From: Thaumarchaeota archaeon casp-thauma3
GTDB lineage: Archaea; Thermoproteota; Nitrososphaeria; Nitrososphaerales; Nitrosopumilaceae
Assembly (NCBI GenBank): GCA_001510275.1
Contig: LFEY01000027.1
Coordinates: forward strand, 1 to 49,629
Direction: 5' to 3'
Length of the DNA: 49,629 bases
The notes beneath the pieces are model-generated. The model was not told where the DNA came from, did not search any database, and was given only the letters and a program-made list of their open reading frames with translations. Both the position numbers and the translations under genes were made by a program. Shown piece after piece: positions 8,717 through 17,502 of this stretch. Position 1 is the first letter of the stretch. Each line of letters starts with the position of its first letter.

Positions 8717-9373
8717 TTAAACCATTGACTTGGCAAATTCTGAGATTATCTTATTCCAGTCTTTGTGTTTGATAATCCCACTTGCAACAAGAATACCCTT
8801 AGAGCCTAACTCTATTGCTTTTACAACATCTTCTCTAGAAACAATTCCTGCACCGCAAAGTAATTTTGTATTATTTTTTGCTCTCTTTATTGCATTTACA
8901 GCTTTTATAATTAATTCTGGTTTTTCTTTAGAAACTGCTTTTCCTGAACCAATTAGTTCTGGTGGCTCTATTGCAATATAATCTGGATTGAGTTTGACAT
9001 ATTTTTTAACTTCAGCAACATCTTTTACACACACAATGGATGTCATCTTTAATTCTTTTAACTTTAAAACTAATTTTTGAATCTCATCACTTGAAATTCT
9101 GTGTTCGCTATGATTAATTAGTGATCCTTTAACTTTGGATTTTTTTAATAATTCTGGAATTACAAAACCTGTAGTACTTCCTATTTTAGAATTATCTATG
9201 TGTTGTGCTAAAATTGGAATAGAACTGTTTGCAGCTACTCCAATAAGATGCTGTGGTGGTGCAATTGCAATTTTTACTTTGTATTTTTTAGAAACTTTTT
9301 CTGCAATTTTTACAAATTTGATTATTTTTTCTCCTGAAATCTCTTCATAATTTTTACAATTTATTACAAACAT
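8717..9373 (-). CDS. tpiA: Triose-phosphate isomerase (archaeal short form)
   Basis: This 218-residue TIM barrel, about 30 residues shorter than bacterial enzymes, is typical of archaea. Active-site pieces are visible: NCKNYEE at the N terminus (Asn/Lys), LINHSEHR carrying the electrophilic His, YIAIEPPELIGSG carrying the catalytic Glu and the start of loop 6, and GAGIVSREDV with KGILVASGI at the phosphate-binding end. It interconverts dihydroxyacetone phosphate and glyceraldehyde 3-phosphate. Its neighbour ppdK (30 bp downstream) is also gluconeogenic, which supports a shared transcript. Confidence 0.94.
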   Translation of the reverse strand: MFVINCKNYEEISGEKIIKFVKIAEKVSKKYKVKIAIAPPQHLIGVAANSSIPILAQHIDNSKIGSTTGFVIPELLKKSKVKGSLINHSEHRISSDEIQKLVLKLKELKMTSIVCVKDVAEVKKYVKLNPDYIAIEPPELIGSGKAVSKEKPELIIKAVNAIKRAKNNTKLLCGAGIVSREDVVKAIELGSKGILVASGIIKHKDWNKIISEFAKSMV

Positions 9374-9411
9374 ATTTCATTGAACCTTTCTGTATTCTAT
9401 TTAATCCTTGA

Positions 9412-9696
9412 TTAGTTTTTTTGTAATTGCTTGTCATATCTTTTCTTCATTGTTAGAACTATCATCATTAGGACTATTGCTGCAAGATTTGTGCCTATGA
9501 TAAATACATCTGATACTATAATTCCATAAATTAACCATAAAATTGCTCCAGCAGAGATGAAGATCATTAGAAATTTTGAAACGTCTCTTAGGCTCTTTGT
9601 TTTGTATCCTTTGTAAATTTGCTCTACCCAACCAGTCAGAATTAAAACTCCAGCTGCAGTTCCAAGTAGAGTTAATAGAATTCCATCAATTTCCAT
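9412..9696 (-). CDS. SemiSWEET-like (MtN3/PQ-loop) small transporter
   Basis: This 94-residue protein has three hydrophobic helices (about residues 6-25, 40-59 and 64-84), the size of prokaryotic SemiSWEETs. These dimerise to make a sugar or small-metabolite pore. A PQ-loop-like turn occurs in WVEQIYKGYKTKSLRDVS, where the usual PQ pair is replaced by EQ. The gene lies 8 bp after polB and 38 bp before tpiA on the same strand. The substrate cannot be told from sequence. Confidence 0.75.
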   Translation of the reverse strand: MEIDGILLTLLGTAAGVLILTGWVEQIYKGYKTKSLRDVSKFLMIFISAGAILWLIYGIIVSDVFIIGTNLAAIVLMMIVLTMKKRYDKQLQKN

Positions 9697-9704
9697 ATTT
9701 TACA

Positions 9705-12257
9705 CTAACTCCAAAAGAACTCGTCTAGTCCTGTTTGTTTTGGCTTTCCTAAAATTGTGTCAAAATCCATATCCATTGATGATGTTATCTGCTCTAATGT
9801 TGATTCTAGAAATTCCATATACTTTTTAGAATCGATCTCTTCTTTTTTTGCCAACTCTGCAGGCTTTACTCCTGGTTTATTTAGAATTTTGATAAAAGAA
9901 ATAATATCTCCTTTTTTTATCTCTCTGATTCGTTCTAATTGCTTTGCAGCCCTAATGTGTTGTGGTATTGTTTTTACGTATTCTGATGGCGCCTTGCTAA
10001 GCATTACATTAAATGTTAAATCTTCAATTGGTATTTCTTTTGCTTCTAGCTTTTTACCACATTTTGCAATCTTTTCTGAGATATCTCTTTTTGCTTTCAC
10101 AAAATCCTCCATTGTTTGAACTTTGGATAGTACATCAACTAGTTCATAAAATAATTTTTTGATAAATGCAGGAGTATGTGATTTTTTTCCTGTCAATCCT
10201 TTGACATCTACTTTTCCATCTTTTGTTACTCCAAGATAGTTTTTCTTTCTATTACTTAGTACACAGTATCTGTATACTTTGTCAATCTCTAAATCTACAC
10301 CGTGATCTTTTTTTGCTTGTTCTATTACTTTTTGAATTTGCTCGTCTGTTGGTTTTTTGATAAATAATGAATCTGTATCCCCGTAGAGAACCTCAATACC
10401 TATCTCTTCACATTTTTTAATTGTCTCTAAAATTGTATGTCTGCCAATTGCAGTTGTTGCTTCTGCTGCAGGAAGAAAATATAATGGAAATATCTCTGCC
10501 CCCATTACCCCATAACTTGCATTTAGAATCACCTTGAGTGCTTGGCTGGTTACTGTGTATTGCTGTCGTTGTTCATCAGTTAAGGTCTCTTTTTTTGATA
10601 GACTCTTGTAGTAATTTACTCTCAGGTCTCTTAGTGAGCCAATAATCATTGATGTAAGGCCATTTTTCTTTGTGCATGCCCAATGATTTGTTTGCGGAAT
10701 TGTATTTTTCTTACATTCTTCGTGAGAACACCTTACTGTCTCATATGAAATGTTTCTAACTTTGATGATACTGGGGTATAGACTTGCAAAGTCCATGACA
10801 ACTACATCAAAATGAATTCCTTCTTTGGGTTCAATAACGAGACCTCCTCTGTATTTTTTATCTTTTATTACTGCATCTGATAAAACTCCTTCTGATCTTC
10901 TTTCAAGCTCTTCTCTTTTTGGAATTAGACAATTTCTTTTTCTATGCTCAAAATACAACAGACTTCTAATCCATTGTGACACTCCCATTCTTGCAATATC
11001 ATCAATTGGCATTCTTCCAATTCTTGCAATAATTACAAGTAGATTCATCAACAAATTATTGTTAAAACTGGTAAGCTCGTATGTTAGAAGCGCATCATTA
11101 TAACAGTAATTTGCAGTTTGATACAGGGTTAGCTGATCAAATTCTACTCCATAGTCTATCTTTTCTTTACTCAGTAAAGCCTTTGAGACACTGTTTAGCG
11201 AAAAGTTTGTGTATTTTTGACTAAACGCATAGATTTGAAATGAGCGATTTGAAAAAGTTCTGTACAAATCAATATGAACTCCATGTTTTAGTGTTGCAGA
11301 ATTTTTCATCATGTAAAGTGGGTTCTCTGAGTTTTTGATTCCAAGTCTTTCTGCTCTGTTGTACAGGTATGGCAAATCAAATTCATCCCCATTGTATGTA
11401 ACCACAAATGGAAATTCTTCGATAATACCAAATGCATCTTGTATCATCTCTTTTTCTAAATCATAGAATGTCACTTTGATATTTTCGTCTAATTCGTTTA
11501 CTCCTTCTTCTGTATCCTCTGTTTTGAGCACAAAAATCTGATCAAATCCATCTGAACCTTTGAATCCTATTGCAGTTACTTTTTTTTCAGCAATTTTAGG
11601 GTCTGGAATTCTCCCAACCTCTGCTTCTACTTCAATATCTACACTGAGTCTTTTTATTTTTGGAATTGGCTGATTTAGTAAATCTGCCCATTCTGAAACA
11701 CATTTCTTGAATTCTTCTGCATCAACCATACTTTCACTGTCTACTTTATCCCACAACAAACTCTTCAATGCAATTTTAACTTCATCAGAAATTGCTAAAT
11801 CATGTGGCTTTAGTTCACCCTTTATGATTTCATAATACTTTCCGACAATTAGTTTACGATCATAAAGATAGTTTTCATAATATTTGATATCTGATTCCCA
11901 CGTTTCAATTATATTTCTAATACTTTTATCCCCTGCTGTTCCACCAATTGCTAGCGGGTCTGCTACTGTAATTTTTGACATGTCAATTTCTTTATCTTTC
12001 ATCAAATCATATCGCTGAACAGTTTTAATTTCAAGAACATCATCTCTTTCTTGAAGAAAATCTAATTCATCTGGTGCTAATCTTGAATAGCAGTAAGGTT
12101 TGTGTCCTGTTTCGTCTGTCCATAATATTAATTTCTGTGATTTTGGTTCATAGAATTTCAAGACAGCAGATTTTGAAATATTATCATATGCAGCAGACAC
12201 TAACATTGATGGTGGCATTGATTCAATTTTTTCAGTCTTTGCTACATTTACTTGCAT
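9705..12257 (-). CDS. polB: Family B DNA polymerase (replicative PolB)
   Basis: This 850-residue polymerase has an intact proofreading domain and polymerase domain. Exo I is LSVDIEVEAE (Asp near 207), Exo II VTYNGDEFDLPYL (about 287-299) and Exo III YCYNDALLTYEL (about 384-395). Polymerase motif A is DFASLYPSII (about 489-498), motif B includes LNASYG (about 578-583) and motif C is YGDTDS (about 625-630). The C terminus ends QTGLDEFFWS, a PIP box for binding the PCNA clamp. A dCMP deaminase gene ends 4 bp upstream, linking dNTP supply to replication. The complete exonuclease motifs argue for an active replicative enzyme. Confidence 0.96.
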   Translation of the reverse strand: MQVNVAKTEKIESMPPSMLVSAAYDNISKSAVLKFYEPKSQKLILWTDETGHKPYCYSRLAPDELDFLQERDDVLEIKTVQRYDLMKDKEIDMSKITVADPLAIGGTAGDKSIRNIIETWESDIKYYENYLYDRKLIVGKYYEIIKGELKPHDLAISDEVKIALKSLLWDKVDSESMVDAEEFKKCVSEWADLLNQPIPKIKRLSVDIEVEAEVGRIPDPKIAEKKVTAIGFKGSDGFDQIFVLKTEDTEEGVNELDENIKVTFYDLEKEMIQDAFGIIEEFPFVVTYNGDEFDLPYLYNRAERLGIKNSENPLYMMKNSATLKHGVHIDLYRTFSNRSFQIYAFSQKYTNFSLNSVSKALLSKEKIDYGVEFDQLTLYQTANYCYNDALLTYELTSFNNNLLMNLLVIIARIGRMPIDDIARMGVSQWIRSLLYFEHRKRNCLIPKREELERRSEGVLSDAVIKDKKYRGGLVIEPKEGIHFDVVVMDFASLYPSIIKVRNISYETVRCSHEECKKNTIPQTNHWACTKKNGLTSMIIGSLRDLRVNYYKSLSKKETLTDEQRQQYTVTSQALKVILNASYGVMGAEIFPLYFLPAAEATTAIGRHTILETIKKCEEIGIEVLYGDTDSLFIKKPTDEQIQKVIEQAKKDHGVDLEIDKVYRYCVLSNRKKNYLGVTKDGKVDVKGLTGKKSHTPAFIKKLFYELVDVLSKVQTMEDFVKAKRDISEKIAKCGKKLEAKEIPIEDLTFNVMLSKAPSEYVKTIPQHIRAAKQLERIREIKKGDIISFIKILNKPGVKPAELAKKEEIDSKKYMEFLESTLEQITSSMDMDFDTILGKPKQTGLDEFFWS

Positions 12258-12261
12258 TTTC

Positions 12262-12786
12262 TCACACAGAATTTTCGTACTTGTTTACTAGTTCTTTTGC
12301 CCATTTTGCAATATTGTTTTTCTCTAGTTGAACTATTTCTACTCCTGCCTCTTTTAGCAAACCATAATCTGTTTCTGGATAAGAGTCAAGACAAACAAAT
12401 TTCTTAATCCCAATTGTTATTGCCATTTTGGTGCATTCTAGGCATGGAACAAATGTTGTATACAGTATTGCACCTTTTATCCCTGCCTCAATTCCTAAAA
12501 TTGCACAATGCATTATAGCATTGGCTTCTGCATGATTACATAGGCATCTATCGAGTGCTGCACCTGACTCTATTTTTCCTTCCATTCTAAGTTGGCATCT
12601 TTTGCATCCTCCCTCAAAACAATTTTTAATTCCAGGTGGCGTTCCATTATATCCTGTTGCTAATTGTCTGTGATTTCTAACAATCACTGCACCCACTTGC
12701 CTTGTCATGCAATTTGAACGAAGTTTTGCCAATTCTGCCTGTAGCATAAAGTATTCATCCCAATTTGGTCTATCAAAAGTAGTCAT
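12262..12786 (-). CDS. dCMP deaminase-family zinc enzyme
   Basis: This 174-residue protein of the cytidine/deoxycytidylate deaminase fold has the zinc site in CNHAEANAI (His, catalytic Glu) and FVPCLECTKM (two Cys). The ATGYNGTPPGIKNC segment is typical of dCMP deaminases (ComEB-like), which make dUMP for thymidylate synthesis. An extra Cys-rich piece, CFEGGCKRC, may bind a second zinc, as in phage T4 and eukaryotic enzymes. It is the first gene of the minus-strand run that continues into polB with a 4-bp gap. Confidence 0.9.
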   Translation of the reverse strand: MTTFDRPNWDEYFMLQAELAKLRSNCMTRQVGAVIVRNHRQLATGYNGTPPGIKNCFEGGCKRCQLRMEGKIESGAALDRCLCNHAEANAIMHCAILGIEAGIKGAILYTTFVPCLECTKMAITIGIKKFVCLDSYPETDYGLLKEAGVEIVQLEKNNIAKWAKELVNKYENSV

Positions 12787-12860
12787 ACAAATCCTGTTTG
12801 GCTGTTCAATATATGGATCGCGTTAGTTAAAATTGAATTTGCGATCATAATCTGAAATAA

Positions 12861-12881
12861 CTATCATTTCATATATGATAG
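12861..12881. promoter_or_regulatory. Inverted repeat overlapping the TATA box of the 12900 gene
   Basis: CTATCAT (12861-12867) and ATGATAG (12875-12881) form a perfect 7-bp dyad with a 7-bp spacer that includes a CATATAT TATA-like core. Its centre is about 27 bp before the ATG at 12900, so a protein bound here should block TBP/TFB. Because the gene product has a winged-helix-like N terminus, autoregulation is a reasonable guess. Confidence 0.45.
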
Positions 12882-12899
12882 GCAAAAGATATCCATGCT

Positions 12900-13508
12900 A
12901 TGCAAATGATTTCTATTGATTATATTTTGGGGTGTATGACTAATGAAAAAAATTACTTTGTTGATATGTGGGAAACATGTGTAGATGATCATAAAAAAAG
13001 ATACAACAGAGTCAAGTTAAGAAATGTCTTAAAAAAAATGGAAGACTTTGGATATATCAAAAAATATGGTCACAAAAATGATGCATACTATGAAAAATCA
13101 TACCATCAATCCATTGAAGACACTGTTGGATTTATCAATAATGTGATTTTTACCTACGAGTCTAAACTTAAGACTGCCTTAAAACATCTGGAAAACAAAA
13201 ATATTTTTGTAGATATATCCAAGAATCTCAATTCATACAAATTAAGTAAATTTGCTAAAGATGATTACGAATCATTACTTGATGGAATGTCTGGCCTGTT
13301 TGAACTATCTTCTTCAATTCTTTGGGCTAAAGAAAGAAGTGATGATGATAAATTAAAAAAAGAATTAGCAAATTGTTTTAAACAAATTAAAGCATTCTTG
13401 GATGATACAAATCAGAAACTAATTAGATATAAAAAAACAAATGAAATAATATTGCTACAAAGAGATTTTGCCAACAAGATTCCTAAATTAGGATATCTGA
13501 AACTTTAG
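12900..13508 (+). CDS. Winged-helix-like hypothetical protein
   Basis: A 202-residue protein that I do not recognise as a named family. Residues about 5-70 look like a winged helix (helix YNRVKLRNVLKKMEDFGYI, followed by a basic wing IKKYGHKNDAYYEKS). The rest is strongly helical and charged, with coiled-coil-like stretches (YESKLKTALKHLENKN; DDDKLKKELANCFKQIKAFL) and no membrane segment. A DNA-binding sensor or repressor is the best inference. It has its own promoter with an inverted repeat over the TATA box. It stands between the PolB run and the Hef-like helicase gene. Confidence 0.6.
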   Translation: MQMISIDYILGCMTNEKNYFVDMWETCVDDHKKRYNRVKLRNVLKKMEDFGYIKKYGHKNDAYYEKSYHQSIEDTVGFINNVIFTYESKLKTALKHLENKNIFVDISKNLNSYKLSKFAKDDYESLLDGMSGLFELSSSILWAKERSDDDKLKKELANCFKQIKAFLDDTNQKLIRYKKTNEIILLQRDFANKIPKLGYLKL

Positions 13509-13592
13509 AAAGTAAATATCTGCATTTTTTTTGTATTTATAGGCACAAGTATTCCTGAAAGATCTATCTTTCTTTACAGATTTGAGCAGAAC

Positions 13593-13607
13593 GTAGTATT
13601 TTACTAC
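13593..13607. repeat. Short perfect inverted repeat upstream of the Hef-like helicase gene
   Basis: GTAGTA (13593-13598) and TACTAC (13602-13607) are separated by TTT. The repeat sits about 45-60 bp before the helicase ATG, between it and the wHTH gene. It could be an operator or a small hairpin; nothing else supports either reading. Confidence 0.3.
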
Positions 13608-13652
13608 ACGAAAGCATAAAATCAATAAATTCTATTTTGTGTGTGTATATTG

Positions 13653-15158
13653 ATGCAGTATCTTGAGAAAAAATATGTGAAAAAAGACTCTATAGAGAAA
13701 CGAGATTATCAGGTAAATCTTGCAAATCAGGCAATTGATGAAAACTGCATTGTAGTTTTACCTACTGGTCTTGGAAAAACAGCTATTGCACTACAGGTAA
13801 TTGCAGAATATCTATCAAAAGGAACAGGTAGTATTTTGTTTGTGGCTCCAACTAAAGTTTTGGTACATCAACATTATGAGTTTTTAAAAGAACATCTTAC
13901 TTTGGATGATATCTCATTAGTTACTGGTGAGGATCCAATTCAAAAACGAGGAAAACTTTGGAGTAATAGTGTAGTTTGTGCCACTCCTGAAATTGCTAGA
14001 AATGATCTAAATCGAGAAATTATATCTCCTAGTCAATTCAGCCTTGTAATTTTTGATGAGGTGCATAGAACTATTGGCGACTATGCATATTCAGGAATTG
14101 CAGAAAGATTTGAGAATTCTTCTACTAGATTAATTGGAATGACTGCAACTCTTCCAAGTGAAAAAGAAAAAGCAACTGAGATTCTAACAAGGCTTAAAAT
14201 TTCACGTGTGGCAGAAAGAACTGAAGATAGTCCTGATGTAAAACCGTACATCCAAGAAACTAACACTGAATGGATTAACGTTGAACTCCCTCCAGAATTA
14301 AAGGCAATTCAAACATTATTGAAATTAGCATTAGATGAAAGATATGATGTACTAAGAAAAAATGGCATTCGTCTAGCAGAGCAACAATCTCTTTCTGCAT
14401 TACTTAGAATTAGACAATTTGTATTAAATCAGAATAGACGTTCTGCAAAACCATTATTCACTGCAATCCGAATTCATTATGCATTAAATATTCTAGAGGC
14501 TCATGGAATCACCCCTTTTCTCAAATTCTGTGAGCGTGCACAAGCAAAAAAAGGCGTTGGAGTCAAAGAACTCTTTGAGGTTGATCCTAATTTTACTAGG
14601 GCAGTACATCTTGCCAAAGAAGCACAATCTAGAGGAATTGAACACTCTAAAATTCCAAAACTCAAAGAAATTATCAAATCTGTTACTGGAAAAACCCTGA
14701 TTTTTACTAGTTATCGAGATTCAGTTGATTTGATTTTCAATAAACTAACTGAGATGGGAATTTCTGCCGGAATTCTAATTGGCAAAGCAGGTGAAGCTGG
14801 ATTAAAACAAAAAAAACAGATAGAGACTGTACAAAAATTCAGAGATGGGGCTTTTCAAGTATTAGTTGCAACACGTGTTGGTGAGGAAGGACTAGATATT
14901 GCTGAAGTTAATCAGGTTATCTTTTATGATAATGTTCCAAGCTCTATTCGATTTATTCAAAGAAGAGGTAGAACGGGACGAAAAGATACTGGTAAACTCG
15001 TAGTATTAATTGCAAAAAATACTATTGATGAGACATATTATTGGATAGGAAAAAGAAAGATGACTTCTGCCAAATCTATGGGTGAGAAAATGACCAAAGT
15101 CTTGGAGAAAAATCAAGAAATTGAATCTCAAAAAACAGGACTAGATGCATTTCTTTAG
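13653..15158 (+). CDS. hef: Hef-like SF2 helicase (Mph1/FANCM type) without nuclease domain
   Basis: The 501-residue protein is an XPF/Hef-type superfamily 2 helicase for branched DNA at stalled forks. Visible motifs are Q/motif I VVLPTGLGKT near residue 35, Ia FVAPTKVLV, motif II IFDEVHR (a DEVH variant of DEAH), motif III GMTATLP, then the second RecA domain with TLIFTSYRD, VATRVGEEGLDI and motif VI FIQRRGRTGR. Euryarchaeal Hef continues into an ERCC4 nuclease plus HhH; here the protein stops after the helicase, as in other thaumarchaea and crenarchaea. The tail QKTGLDAFL is a PIP box. ATG 13653 is preferred to the GTG four codons upstream. Confidence 0.9.
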   Translation: MQYLEKKYVKKDSIEKRDYQVNLANQAIDENCIVVLPTGLGKTAIALQVIAEYLSKGTGSILFVAPTKVLVHQHYEFLKEHLTLDDISLVTGEDPIQKRGKLWSNSVVCATPEIARNDLNREIISPSQFSLVIFDEVHRTIGDYAYSGIAERFENSSTRLIGMTATLPSEKEKATEILTRLKISRVAERTEDSPDVKPYIQETNTEWINVELPPELKAIQTLLKLALDERYDVLRKNGIRLAEQQSLSALLRIRQFVLNQNRRSAKPLFTAIRIHYALNILEAHGITPFLKFCERAQAKKGVGVKELFEVDPNFTRAVHLAKEAQSRGIEHSKIPKLKEIIKSVTGKTLIFTSYRDSVDLIFNKLTEMGISAGILIGKAGEAGLKQKKQIETVQKFRDGAFQVLVATRVGEEGLDIAEVNQVIFYDNVPSSIRFIQRRGRTGRKDTGKLVVLIAKNTIDETYYWIGKRKMTSAKSMGEKMTKVLEKNQEIESQKTGLDAFL

Positions 15159-15184
15159 AAATTTGTGAATTCTCTGCAATAAAA

Positions 15185-15463
15185 TTATGCAAATCTTTTG
15201 ATGATGTGATATCCAAATTCTGTTTTAATGGGCTCTGACATTTCTCCAACTTGCAGTTTGAATGCAGCTTCTTCAAATGGCTTTACCATCATGCCCTTTG
15301 TAAAATAACCTAAATTTCCATCTTTTTTTCCACTACCTGTATCGATGGATAATTCTTTTGCCAGGGGTCCAAATTTTTCACCCTTTTTGAGTCTCTCTAC
15401 AATGGCCAATGATTCACTTTGTTTTGCGACCAGAATATGGGCACATTTTATCTTAACAGGCAA
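15185..15463 (-). CDS. Parvulin-type peptidyl-prolyl cis-trans isomerase
   Basis: This 92-residue protein is a single parvulin domain, the same architecture as the studied thaumarchaeal parvulins CsPinA and NmPin. The active-site pattern is present: CAHILVAKQ at the N terminus, [24 protein letters not shown] in the middle with the loop typical of small parvulins, and FGYHIIKRF at the C terminus with the second conserved His. There is no signal peptide, so it acts in the cytoplasm or at the inner membrane face. It converges with the Hef-like gene. Confidence 0.94.
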   Translation of the reverse strand: MPVKIKCAHILVAKQSESLAIVERLKKGEKFGPLAKELSIDTGSGKKDGNLGYFTKGMMVKPFEEAAFKLQVGEMSEPIKTEFGYHIIKRFA

Positions 15464-15508
15464 TACAATTTAGAATTTTCTCTGTTTCTTAATTGTTTTT
15501 CTTTTAAT

Positions 15509-15790
15509 TTATTGCTTGAAAATTTGTTCTCTTATCTCTGGAATGTATTTGTATATGATATCTCTAACTTTGATTTGGTCTTCTGCAGTTGGCATTTCTT
15601 TTTGTGCACTAAGAATTACACCACTCATACCAAGTGCCATCCCCATAACAATACCGAAAACAAATTCATGAGGATTTTCTACTTTGAATATCTCTTTATT
15701 TTCTTTAATTTCGTTTAGATAAGATGGAATTGTTGCCATTGCACCATTGATAGTTTGAGTTATTATCATCTCTAATTCTTCTTCACTCAT
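15509..15790 (-). CDS. Hypothetical small protein with one hydrophobic segment
   Basis: A 93-residue protein that I cannot place in a named family. It has an acidic start (MSEEELEMIIT), a Gly/Met-rich hydrophobic stretch around residues 44-63 (VFGIVMGMALGMSGVILSA) that could be a membrane helix or buried helix, and a charged helical end (VRDIIYKYIPEIREQIF). It starts 90 bp from the divergent DUF2203 gene. Its composition and codon use match its neighbours, so I take it as a real gene of unknown role. Confidence 0.6.
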   Translation of the reverse strand: MSEEELEMIITQTINGAMATIPSYLNEIKENKEIFKVENPHEFVFGIVMGMALGMSGVILSAQKEMPTAEDQIKVRDIIYKYIPEIREQIFKQ

Positions 15791-15879
15791 GTGTATGCTC
15801 TGAGGTAATTCTTAATAAATATGAATTATTGTCAATTTGAGCACCTAAGATTTTTAATTAAGACATTCTAAGTGGACAC

Positions 15880-16281
15880 ATGTTCTCATATTTTACTGCA
15901 AACGATGCAAATGCTGCACTTCCTGATGTAATAAAAAAATTTGAGTTTTCATTGGCTAAAAAAAATGAAGTAACAAAAATAGAACAACAATTACAACTTA
16001 GTCTATCTACTACAAACTCTTTTGAAGAATATGCTAATCTAAAACAACAGCTAAATTCTGCAATTACAAAATTTTACGAATCAGTTGAAATCCTAGAAAA
16101 TACTGGTGTAATGGTTAAAAGTATTGAACAAGGACTACTTGACTTTCCTTCAAAGAGATTTGATGAAGAAGTTTGGCTATGCTGGAAATATGGTGAGACT
16201 GAAATAAAATTCTGGCATGAAAAAGATTCTGGTTTTATGGGAAGAAAGCCAATAGAAGTAAGTGATGAATCCTTAGTATGA
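15880..16281 (+). CDS. DUF2203 family protein
   Basis: The protein has 133 residues. The opening FTANDANAALPDVIKKF and the end DFPSKRFDEEVWLCWKYGE, then KFWHEKDSGFMGRKPI match DUF2203. This is a widespread soluble family of unknown function with a helical N-terminal half and a conserved WHxxxxGFxGRxPI-like ending. The middle is a Gln-rich helical hairpin. It converges on the small zinc-ribbon gene 16286-16513 with a 4-bp gap. No functional hint comes from its neighbours. Confidence 0.8.
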   Translation: MFSYFTANDANAALPDVIKKFEFSLAKKNEVTKIEQQLQLSLSTTNSFEEYANLKQQLNSAITKFYESVEILENTGVMVKSIEQGLLDFPSKRFDEEVWLCWKYGETEIKFWHEKDSGFMGRKPIEVSDESLV

Positions 16282-16285
16282 TGAT

Positions 16286-16513
16286 CTAATGTTTCTCTAG
16301 TCTTTTCTTATCTCTACAAATTCCGCAGAGATAATTTTTCTTAAAATCCTTTAACTCTTTTTTGAATGTATCCGTTTGATAATATCTTTCTCCTGTTTTT
16401 AATCCTCCAGGCACTTTTTTACCACAACTAGTGCAATGAATCTCAATACTGAATTTTATCTTCTTTTCATTTTCTGAAATTTTACCAATAATCATAGGCA
16501 TGTTTTCTTTCAT
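16286..16513 (-). CDS. Small zinc-ribbon-like protein
   Basis: A 75-residue basic protein with two Cys pairs, CTSCGKK (about residues 28-34) and CGICRDKK (about 63-70), spaced like a zinc ribbon. The N-terminal half has a short beta-hairpin look (IIGKISENEKKIKFSIEIH). I do not recognise a named family. It may bind nucleic acid or a protein partner. It starts 68 bp from the divergent UbiA gene. Confidence 0.6.
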   Translation of the reverse strand: MKENMPMIIGKISENEKKIKFSIEIHCTSCGKKVPGGLKTGERYYQTDTFKKELKDFKKNYLCGICRDKKRLEKH

Positions 16514-16549
16514 TTTGATATAAACAATAGCCTGAAATCAAAACTCATG

Positions 16550-16557
16550 AATATTAT
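16550..16557 (+). promoter_or_regulatory. TATA box for the UbiA-family gene
   Basis: ATATTATA is centred about 28 bp before ATG 16582, which fits a leaderless transcript. It supports the ATG over the in-frame TTG at 16567. Confidence 0.45.
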
Positions 16558-16581
16558 ACTGAAAAATTGATACACTTTTTG

Positions 16582-17472
16582 ATGTTATCTGTCTGGCTTC
16601 GTGTGATTCGAGTAAGATTTCTTCTTGCATCTGTAATTGCAGTATCCGTTGGATTATCACTTAATTGGTGGCAAAATTTTTCAATAGATTTTTTTGATGC
16701 AATTTTGATATTTGCTGGGGTAATAGCACTTCATGCCAGTGTTGATCTACTAAATGATTTCTGGGATTTTAAAAGAGGAATTGACACAAAAACTAATCGA
16801 ACTAAGATGAGTGGTGGTACTGGTGTATTGCCAGAAGGATTACTCAAACCTTCTTCTGTGTATCGCGCCGGAGTTGCATTTTTAATAATTGGGGCTGTAA
16901 TTGGGAGTTACTTTGTAATTACAGATGGTATTATTATTGGAATTATTTTAGGATTTGCAATTTTATCAATCTATTTTTATTCAACTAAAATTGTTGATTC
17001 TGGTTTAGGTGAATTTTTTGTTGCAGTAAAAGGTTCTATGATTGTTATTGGTACTTTTTTTATTCAATCAGGGCAAATCAATATTGAAGCAATTCTTGCA
17101 GGAATAATTGTTGGGGTTTTATCCTCTATAGTACTTTTTATTACTTCTTTTCCTGATCATGATGCTGACAAGTCTCAAGGACGAAAAACTTTGGTAATTG
17201 TAGTTGGAAAAGAAAAAGCTGCAAAACTTTTTTGGGGTTTTCCACTAATAGTGTATTTTATAATAATAATCGGTGTATATGCAAACTTGTTTCCTCTACT
17301 ATCTTTGATTACGCTTCTTAGTATTCCTTTGATGATAAAATCGGGATTAGGATTGCAGAAAAACTATGATTCAACTGAGAATTTAGTTCCATTCATGTTC
17401 TCTACTTTGATGTTTAGTAGAATTACAGGAGCTTTGTTTGTTGTTAGTTTTTTGATTGGGCTTACACTCTAG
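16582..17472 (+). CDS. UbiA-family prenyltransferase (MenA-like)
   Basis: A 296-residue integral membrane protein with eight or nine hydrophobic helices. The first Asp-rich motif is in LLNDFWDFKRGIDTKTNR (about residues 55-73) and the second in FPDHDADKSQGRKTL (about 190-205). Together they bind the Mg-pyrophosphate of an isoprenoid donor. The pattern resembles 1,4-dihydroxy-2-naphthoate prenyltransferase, so a role in quinone side-chain attachment is plausible. Other UbiA enzymes, such as those making archaeal lipids, cannot be excluded from sequence alone. The aldo/keto reductase gene starts 30 bp downstream. Confidence 0.82.
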   Translation: MLSVWLRVIRVRFLLASVIAVSVGLSLNWWQNFSIDFFDAILIFAGVIALHASVDLLNDFWDFKRGIDTKTNRTKMSGGTGVLPEGLLKPSSVYRAGVAFLIIGAVIGSYFVITDGIIIGIILGFAILSIYFYSTKIVDSGLGEFFVAVKGSMIVIGTFFIQSGQINIEAILAGIIVGVLSSIVLFITSFPDHDADKSQGRKTLVIVVGKEKAAKLFWGFPLIVYFIIIIGVYANLFPLLSLITLLSIPLMIKSGLGLQKNYDSTENLVPFMFSTLMFSRITGALFVVSFLIGLTL

Positions 17473-17502
17473 ACATAAATTTAGCAATTTGTAAGAATTT
17501 GT

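Noticed and set aside
9705-12257. PolB as part of the casposon suggested by the Cas1-like relic
   Set aside because: It is a complete replicative enzyme with a PIP box, in a housekeeping gene run 13 kb from the relic.
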